Assembly (NCBI RefSeq): GCF_022227845.1
Contig: NZ_JAJNQN010000012.1
Coordinates: forward strand, 1-64,000
Reading direction: 5' to 3'
DNA: 64,000 bases
DNA from: Ectothiorhodospira lacustris
GTDB taxonomy: Bacteria; Pseudomonadota; Gammaproteobacteria; Ectothiorhodospirales; Ectothiorhodospiraceae
Shown: in pieces, positions 59,366 through 64,000 of the stretch
Layout: every line of letters starts with the position of its first letter
How positions within the stretch are numbered: the first letter of the stretch is position 1
The notes under the pieces: generated by a model
What the model was told of the DNA's origin: nothing
Databases searched by the model: none
The model's input: the letters and a program-made list of their open reading frames with translations, nothing else
Position numbers and translations under genes: made by a program

Positions 59366-60613
59366 TCAGGAAGCGCCTGCCGCCCTGGTCTCGTGGGCCT
59401 GCTTGAGCTCGGTGAGCGCCTCGATGCGCAGTCGACGCAGGGCCTGGGTGATGGCCTGTCCCTTGAGACCCTGTGCCACCAGTTCCCGTGCCTGGATGTC
59501 CAGGCAGCGGGCATGGGCCCGGCGCACATAGTCCGCCTGGGGGTAGGGGCGCTCTTCGAATCCGGTTCGGCCCCGGTAATCGGCCTCGCAGGCCAGCAGG
59601 ACTCCTTCCATGCGCTCGGGCCGACGGTAGGCATCCAGTCCTTCCAGGGTCTTGGCCAGGGTGTCCGGACGCAGCTCGAAGACCCTGTGCATGTGGCCGT
59701 GGTAGCGGGCTACCATCCGGGCCGGTTCCCGATAGCGATTGGGGATACGGTAGCGGTCGCAGAGCTGATCGATCAGCACCACACCGCGCTGCTCATGACC
59801 ATGGTGGCTGGGCAGGATGTCCCGGGGCGTGTTGCCCTTGCCCAGATCATGGGTGAGGGCGGCGAATCGTACCACCGGGTCCGGGGACAGCCGTTCGGCC
59901 TGGTCCAGCACCATGAAGGTATGGACGCCGGTATCCACCTCCGGGTGGTGTCGGGGTGGCTGGGGGACGCCATAGAGGCATTCCAGCTCCGGAAACAGCA
60001 CGGCCAGGGCGCCGCATTCCCGCAGGACCTGGAAGAATCGGGAGGGGCAGGGGCCTGTCAGGGCGCGCTCCGTCTCCTGCCAGACCCGTTCCGGCACCAG
60101 GGCATCCACTTCGCCGGCGGCCACCATGCGGCGCATCAGGGTCATGGTCTCGGGCGCTACCGTAAAGCCCATGGGGGCCAGGCGGGCGGCGAAGCGGGCC
60201 ACCCGCAGGATCCGGACCGGATCTTCGGCAAAGGCACAGGAGACATGGCGCAGCCGTCGTGCCTGCAGATCTGCCTGACCGCCGAAGGGGTCGATGAGCC
60301 GGCCCTGGTCATCCCGGGCCATGGCATTGATGGTCAGATCCCGGCGTTCAAGATCCTCTTCCAGGGTGACCTCCGGTGCCGCATGGACCTCGAACCCCCG
60401 GTAGCCGGGCGCGGTCTTGCGTTCGGTGCGGGCCAGGGCATGTTCTTCGTGGGTCCGCGGGTGCAGGAAGACGGGGAAATCCCGTCCCACCTGCCGGAAG
60501 CCCCCGGCCAGCATCTCCTCCACCGTGGCGCCCACGACCACCCAGTCCCGTTCCTGCACCGGCAGTCCCAGCAGGGCATCCCGGACCGCGCCGCCGACCA
60601 GATAGATGTCCAT
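59366..60613 (-). CDS. cca: Multifunctional CCA-adding enzyme
   Basis: Adds and repairs the tRNA 3' CCA end. The 415-aa class II enzyme has the nucleotidyltransferase motif [11 protein letters not shown] (6-16), the metal-binding acidic residues downstream, [12 protein letters not shown], and a C-terminal HD domain with [12 protein letters not shown], which in E. coli Cca gives phosphatase/phosphodiesterase activities. Length equals E. coli Cca (412 aa). Two bases after the NDUFA9-like gene, so co-transcribed. Confidence 0.96.
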   Translation of the reverse strand: MDIYLVGGAVRDALLGLPVQERDWVVVGATVEEMLAGGFRQVGRDFPVFLHPRTHEEHALARTERKTAPGYRGFEVHAAPEVTLEEDLERRDLTINAMARDDQGRLIDPFGGQADLQARRLRHVSCAFAEDPVRILRVARFAARLAPMGFTVAPETMTLMRRMVAAGEVDALVPERVWQETERALTGPCPSRFFQVLRECGALAVLFPELECLYGVPQPPRHHPEVDTGVHTFMVLDQAERLSPDPVVRFAALTHDLGKGNTPRDILPSHHGHEQRGVVLIDQLCDRYRIPNRYREPARMVARYHGHMHRVFELRPDTLAKTLEGLDAYRRPERMEGVLLACEADYRGRTGFEERPYPQADYVRRAHARCLDIQARELVAQGLKGQAITQALRRLRIEALTELKQAHETRAAGAS

Positions 60614-60615
60614 GG

Positions 60616-61554
60616 TCAGCGCGGCCCGCTGCGCAGACGCTGCAGCCGGGCATGTCGCTCCCGGTCACCGAGATAGCCCGGGACGATGGATTCGATGGCG
60701 GTGGGACAACAGCCGCCGGCGCGGCAGACACTGTCCCGGCTCATGGAATGATAGTTGTCCAGGCTGAAGGGCTTGCCGGGGACATATTCCATGATCCGGG
60801 CCTGCCACAGGGACAGGCCGTCCGACAGGCCGAGGATCAGACGGCGACGGGCCATGACCTGGGCGGTGTAGCTCACCAGTTCCTTCAGGCTGTAGACGGA
60901 CGGTCCACACAGCTCGATGCGTTGTCCCCAGGTTCCGCGGTCTTCCAGGGCATCGACGAAGTGCTGGGCCACATCGCCCACGTAGACCGGCGCAAAGCGG
61001 GCCTCGGGGCAGGCCAGGGGCAGGACGGGGCTCAGTCGCAGCAGGCCGGCGAAGCGGTTGAAAAAGCTGTCCGTGGGACCGAAGATCACCGAGGGGCGGA
61101 AACTGGTGACCCGCACGCTGCCCGCCATGGTATGGACGATGTTTTCCGCCTCGCCCTTGGTGCGCAGGTAGTGGCTGGGGCCGCTGGCCGCATCCGCGTT
61201 CAGGGCGCTCATGTGCAGGAGGCGTTTTACCCCGGTCTCTCGAGCACATTCGATCACCTTGCGGGCCAGTTCCACATGGGCATGACGGAACCCGCTGCCG
61301 TCCCGGCCCCGTTCGTTCAGGATGCCCACCAGGTTGATGACCCCGTCGCAGTCACTGAAATGCTGTCGCAGGACCTGCGGGTCGTGGCAGTCCGCTTCCA
61401 CCAGCCGTACCCCCGGCAGTACCAGGAGATGCCGGTGGCGGCTGACATGGCGGGTGATGACCTTGACCTGGCGGCCACCGGCGGCCAGTCGTGCCACGAC
61501 ATGGGTACCCACGAAGCCGGTGCCCCCCAGGACACAGATCGTCCGGATGTTCAT
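60616..61554 (-). CDS. NDUFA9-like NAD(P)-binding atypical SDR
   Basis: The 312-aa protein has an N-terminal Rossmann motif VLGGTGFVG (8-16), [10 protein letters not shown], the [10 protein letters not shown] active-site-like segment, YLRTKGEAE (Y-x3-K) and [10 protein letters not shown], as in the complex I NDUFA9 subunit family and related plant SDR_a5 proteins. The bacterial role is not established; nucleoside-diphosphate-sugar epimerase-like activity or quinone-related functions are suggested. ATG 61554 gives the family start. Upstream gene of the pair with cca. Confidence 0.85.
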   Translation of the reverse strand: MNIRTICVLGGTGFVGTHVVARLAAGGRQVKVITRHVSRHRHLLVLPGVRLVEADCHDPQVLRQHFSDCDGVINLVGILNERGRDGSGFRHAHVELARKVIECARETGVKRLLHMSALNADAASGPSHYLRTKGEAENIVHTMAGSVRVTSFRPSVIFGPTDSFFNRFAGLLRLSPVLPLACPEARFAPVYVGDVAQHFVDALEDRGTWGQRIELCGPSVYSLKELVSYTAQVMARRRLILGLSDGLSLWQARIMEYVPGKPFSLDNYHSMSRDSVCRAGGCCPTAIESIVPGYLGDRERHARLQRLRSGPR

Positions 61555-61785
61555 TGTTCGAATTGTCCTATGTGACGAATGCATGCAAGCGCCGTCGAGT
61601 GCTGTGATCTGGATTGTGCCTGTGCCGGACAAATGCAAGGCCCTGCCGGGGACAACATACCCCTTGCCGATGTCCAACCTGTGAATGCCCGGGACAGGCC
61701 CCCGTGCCGATCCTGCAAACAAGCTCCTGTTCCAGGGCCGAATATACTATTGTATGCGCCCTCTGCATCCAAAGGAGTCCCCCAA

Positions 61786-63150
61786 GTGCCTCTGAGTTCC
61801 GTCAATCCCGCCAACGGTTCCGTGCTCCATGTGTTCGAGACCTGGGACCGGCCGCGCATTGACAAGGCCCTGAGTCAGGCCGCCCGCATCGTCCCCGAGT
61901 GGCGCGAGATCCCGCTGGATCAGCGCGCCGTGCTGGTGCGTCAGGCCGCCCATGTGCTGCGTCATCGCCGGGATCATTTTGCCGTCATGATGACCCAGGA
62001 GATGGGCAAGCTTCTGACCGAGTCCAGGGCCGAGATTGACCGCTGTGCCTTGGTCTGCGACTACTACGCCGATCATGCCGCTGAGTTTCTGGCCGATGAA
62101 TCCATGGCTGCCGGTGAACTCAATGCCCGGGTGGTGTTCCAGCCGTTGGGCACCATTCTGGGCGTGATGCCCTGGAACTTCCCCTTCTGGCAGGTGTTCC
62201 GATTCGCCGCGCCGGCGCTGATGGCAGGCAACACGGTACTGCTCAAGCATGCCTCCAATGTACCCCGCTGTGCCCTGGCCATCGAGGAAGTCTTCCGGGA
62301 TGCCGGTTTCCCGTCCGGGGCCTTCCAGACCTTGATGATCGCCTCTGACGAGGTCAGGCGCGTGATCGAGGATCGCCGCGTCCATGGGGTCACTCTGACC
62401 GGCAGCGAGGCCGCCGGGCGGGCCGTTGCCGCCGTCGCCGGTGGTGTACTCAAGCCCTGTGTCCTGGAACTGGGCGGGTCCGATCCCTTCGTGGTGCTAG
62501 AAGATGCCGACCTGGACCTGGCGGTGGCGCAGGCCGTGGTGTCCCGTTATCGCAATGCAGGCCAGAGCTGCATTGCCGCCAAGCGCTTCATCCTGGTGCC
62601 CCAGGCGGCGGACGGTTTCCTGTCCCGGCTCAAGGATGCGGTGGCGGCCATTCGCCCGGGAGATCCCATGAAGGAGGAATCCGGTATCGCGCCCATGGCC
62701 AGGATGGATCTGCGTGATGAATTGCACCAGCAGGTGAAGGACTCCATCGCCGAAGGGGCCATCCCTGTCATGGGCTGTGAGCCGTTGCCGGGCAAGGGTG
62801 CCTGGTATGCCCCTTCCATCCTGGACCGGGTGGTCCCCGGCACTCGGGCCTATGAAGAGGAGATCTTCGGGCCGGTGGCCTGCATCCTGCGGGCCGAAGA
62901 CGAGGGCGACGCCCTGCGCCTGGCCAACGATACCCGCTTCGGACTGGGGGGCAGCGTGTGGACCCGCGACATCGCCCGGGGCGAGGTCTTTGCCCGTCGC
63001 ATGGCCTGTGGCAGTGCCTTCGTCAATGCCATGGTGAAGAGTGACCCGCGCCTACCCTTCGGCGGTATCAAGGACTCCGGCTTTGGTCGGGAACTGGCCC
63101 GCCCCGGCATCCGCACCTTCATGAATGCCAAGACCCTGGTCATCCGCTAA
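61786..63150 (+). CDS. Aldehyde dehydrogenase, succinate-semialdehyde dehydrogenase type
   Basis: NAD(P)-dependent oxidation of an aldehyde, likely succinate semialdehyde, to the acid. The 454-aa protein has MPWNFPFWQVFRFAAPALMAGN, the base E228 (LELGGSDPF), the nucleophile C262 (GQSCIAAKRF) and EEIFGPVACI. The GTG at 61786 is 8 bp from AGGAG (61773-61777) and yields the usual Sad/YneI-type length; the frame continues upstream through the divergent region and those residues are not conserved. Could feed the TCA cycle that includes sucCD. Confidence 0.9.
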   Translation: MPLSSVNPANGSVLHVFETWDRPRIDKALSQAARIVPEWREIPLDQRAVLVRQAAHVLRHRRDHFAVMMTQEMGKLLTESRAEIDRCALVCDYYADHAAEFLADESMAAGELNARVVFQPLGTILGVMPWNFPFWQVFRFAAPALMAGNTVLLKHASNVPRCALAIEEVFRDAGFPSGAFQTLMIASDEVRRVIEDRRVHGVTLTGSEAAGRAVAAVAGGVLKPCVLELGGSDPFVVLEDADLDLAVAQAVVSRYRNAGQSCIAAKRFILVPQAADGFLSRLKDAVAAIRPGDPMKEESGIAPMARMDLRDELHQQVKDSIAEGAIPVMGCEPLPGKGAWYAPSILDRVVPGTRAYEEEIFGPVACILRAEDEGDALRLANDTRFGLGGSVWTRDIARGEVFARRMACGSAFVNAMVKSDPRLPFGGIKDSGFGRELARPGIRTFMNAKTLVIR

Positions 63151-63170
63151 GCCTTGTCTGAGTCCTCGCC

Positions 63171-63770
63171 ATGGAACTGACCGAACTGGTGGTTGATGCC
63201 ATCCAGACATATGGCTACTGGGCCCTGGGTCTGTTCCTGATCGTGTTGGCCCCGGAGGCCCTCATGCCCTTTGCCGGCTTCCTGGCCCACGAGGGGATGG
63301 TGGGGCTCTGGTGGGCGGTACTGGCGGGGAGTCTGGGCGGGACCCTGGGTTCCACCCTGATCTATCTGATGGTGCGCCGGGTGGGGGAGACCCGGGTGCG
63401 CGGCATGCTGCAGCGACGCGGCCGCTGGCTGCTGATGCGGGAATCGGACCTGGACGGGGTGTTGGAGATCTACGGTCGCCACGGCAACTGGATCGTGGCC
63501 GGCGGGCGTCTGATTCCCACCGTGCGCAGCCTGGTGTCCATCCCGGCCGGCCTGCTGCCCATGCCCCTGGCCCGTTTCGTGGGCCTGACCTTCCTGGGTA
63601 CCTTTGCCTGGAATACCGTGCTGGCCCTGACCGGCTATGTCCTGGGTGCCAAGTGGAACCTGTTGGAACCCTACCTGGGTTTCTATGGTTCTCTGGTCGT
63701 CGTGCTAGTGTTGGCGGTAGTGGCCATTTTTGTCGCCAGGCGTCTGGGAGAAACCTGGCGTGACGGGTGA
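63171..63770 (+). CDS. DedA-family membrane protein
   Basis: The 199-aa integral membrane protein has the DedA/VTT features: an N-terminal acidic reentrant region APEALMPFAGFLAHEG, GSLGGTLGSTLIYLMVRRVGE, the arginine-rich RHGNWIVAGGRLIPTVRSL and PAGLLPMPLARF. DedA proteins recycle undecaprenyl phosphate or flip phospholipids across the inner membrane. Twenty bp after the aldehyde dehydrogenase. The stop codon is provided by a TGACGGG tandem repeat. Confidence 0.93.
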   Translation: MELTELVVDAIQTYGYWALGLFLIVLAPEALMPFAGFLAHEGMVGLWWAVLAGSLGGTLGSTLIYLMVRRVGETRVRGMLQRRGRWLLMRESDLDGVLEIYGRHGNWIVAGGRLIPTVRSLVSIPAGLLPMPLARFVGLTFLGTFAWNTVLALTGYVLGAKWNLLEPYLGFYGSLVVVLVLAVVAIFVARRLGETWRDG

Positions 63771-63788
63771 CGGGTGACGGGTGACGGG
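63761..63788. repeat. Four tandem TGACGGG copies at the dedA stop
   Basis: TGACGGG is repeated exactly four times (63761-63767, 63768-63774, 63775-63781, 63782-63788). The in-frame dedA stop TGA is the start of the second copy. The 7-bp unit is not a multiple of three, so copy-number change within the coding part would alter the C-terminus. Confidence 0.9.
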
Positions 63789-63815
63789 TGGAGGTACTGA
63801 TGAGGGCGGGACTGA

Positions 63816-64000
63816 ATGATCGAGATGCTGGGACGTATTGGAGTCGGGCTCTGTATCCTGCTGGTCATGCTGAGCGGCGCGGCCTGGGCAGTCGAGTCCC
63901 CCGATGACACCCCGGCGGCGCCCCGTGTCCATCAGGGGTTGCTGATCTCGGATATTCGCTTTGAAGGTCGGCGTATCACCCGGGAATCCGTGCTGCTGCA
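63816..64000 (+). CDS. Secreted protein with POTRA-like start, truncated by window edge
   Basis: Only 61 codons are present. The protein has a signal peptide (MIEMLGRIGVGLCILLVMLS, cleavage near AAWA-VES) followed by a short Pro-rich linker and LLISDIRFEGRRITRESVLL. The I-x-x-I-x-F-x-G-x-x-x-T pattern is that of the first strand and helix of a POTRA domain as in BamA, TamA and other Omp85 proteins. So it is probably an outer-membrane beta-barrel assembly or patatin-like D15 protein. GAGGG precedes the ATG. Confidence 0.55.
   Translation, partial: MIEMLGRIGVGLCILLVMLSGAAWAVESPDDTPAAPRVHQGLLISDIRFEGRRITRESVLL

Noticed and set aside
59357-60676. 439-codon plus-strand frame opposite cca
   Set aside because: Antisense shadow of a clear cca gene with complete motifs.
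63761-63788. Possible CRISPR-like repeat
   Set aside because: The units are 7 bp with no spacers; it is a simple tandem repeat.

Overview
This 64 kb window is a GC-rich, densely packed bacterial chromosome segment of a gammaproteobacterium. Pointers are the RNase P RNA next to the mra/dcw cluster, the lpoA/rsmI divergence, ZapD, BamD, a PilS/PilR-PilBCD set, an XanB2-type chorismatase and the nadE-glnB and coaD-ferredoxin-mutM neighbourhoods. Gene order fits the Chromatiales/Ectothiorhodospiraceae side of the class best; that placement is inference from synteny, not a search result. No CRISPR array, prophage, insertion sequence, tRNA or rRNA gene was seen. The first ~60 bases are homopolymer-rich and look like an unreliable contig edge.

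Layout. (1) 1-1.7 kb: start of lpoA (minus), rsmI, an inverted-repeat element, rnpB with its promoter. (2) 1.9-19.8 kb: a complete division/cell-wall (dcw) cluster, mraZ-rsmH-ftsL-ftsI-murE-murF-mraY-murD-ftsW-murG-murC-murB-ddl-ftsQ-ftsA-ftsZ, mostly joined by ATGA/GTGA start-stop overlaps, driven by a clear sigma70 promoter over which three GTGG MraZ boxes lie at 10-bp spacing. A 40-codon ORF bridges ftsQ and ftsA. (3) 19.9-28 kb: lpxC, dciA (minus), an M23 peptidase, secA, argJ, a Nudix-ThiE fusion and a small membrane-anchored unknown. (4) 28-36.8 kb, minus strand: pilB-pilC-pilD-coaE-zapD and pilS-pilR plus a small zinc-ribbon membrane protein. (5) 36.9-43.5 kb: sucCD, nadE, glnB, a nitroreductase, divergent bamD/rluD. 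(6) 43.5-47.1 kb: a long structured, gene-free leader, a 124-aa protein with a FliG-like helical segment, and two overlapping mgtE magnesium-channel paralogues. (7) 47.1-55.8 kb: PfkB kinase, hemolysin-III family protein, a PA2778/PA2779-type peptidase pair, an MFS permease, coaD, ferredoxin, mutM coupled to a chorismatase, Hsp20 with a small companion. (8) 55.8-64 kb: rpmBG, folB-folK and a pteridine reductase, a MidA/NDUFAF7-type methyltransferase, cca with an NDUFA9-like protein, an aldehyde dehydrogenase, a DedA protein and the start of a secreted POTRA-like protein.

Most of the window is conserved housekeeping: peptidoglycan precursor synthesis, septation, lipid A commitment (LpxC), protein export (SecA) and outer-membrane assembly (BamD) lie close together. 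The least explained stretch is 43.5-47.1 kb (leader, FliG-like protein, tandem mgtE), which is the best candidate here for something undescribed. Smaller points of interest are the ftsQ-ftsA bridging ORF, the degenerate ThiE domain fused to a Nudix hydrolase, the chorismatase-mutM coupling, and two near-perfect palindromes upstream of lpxC and hsp20.
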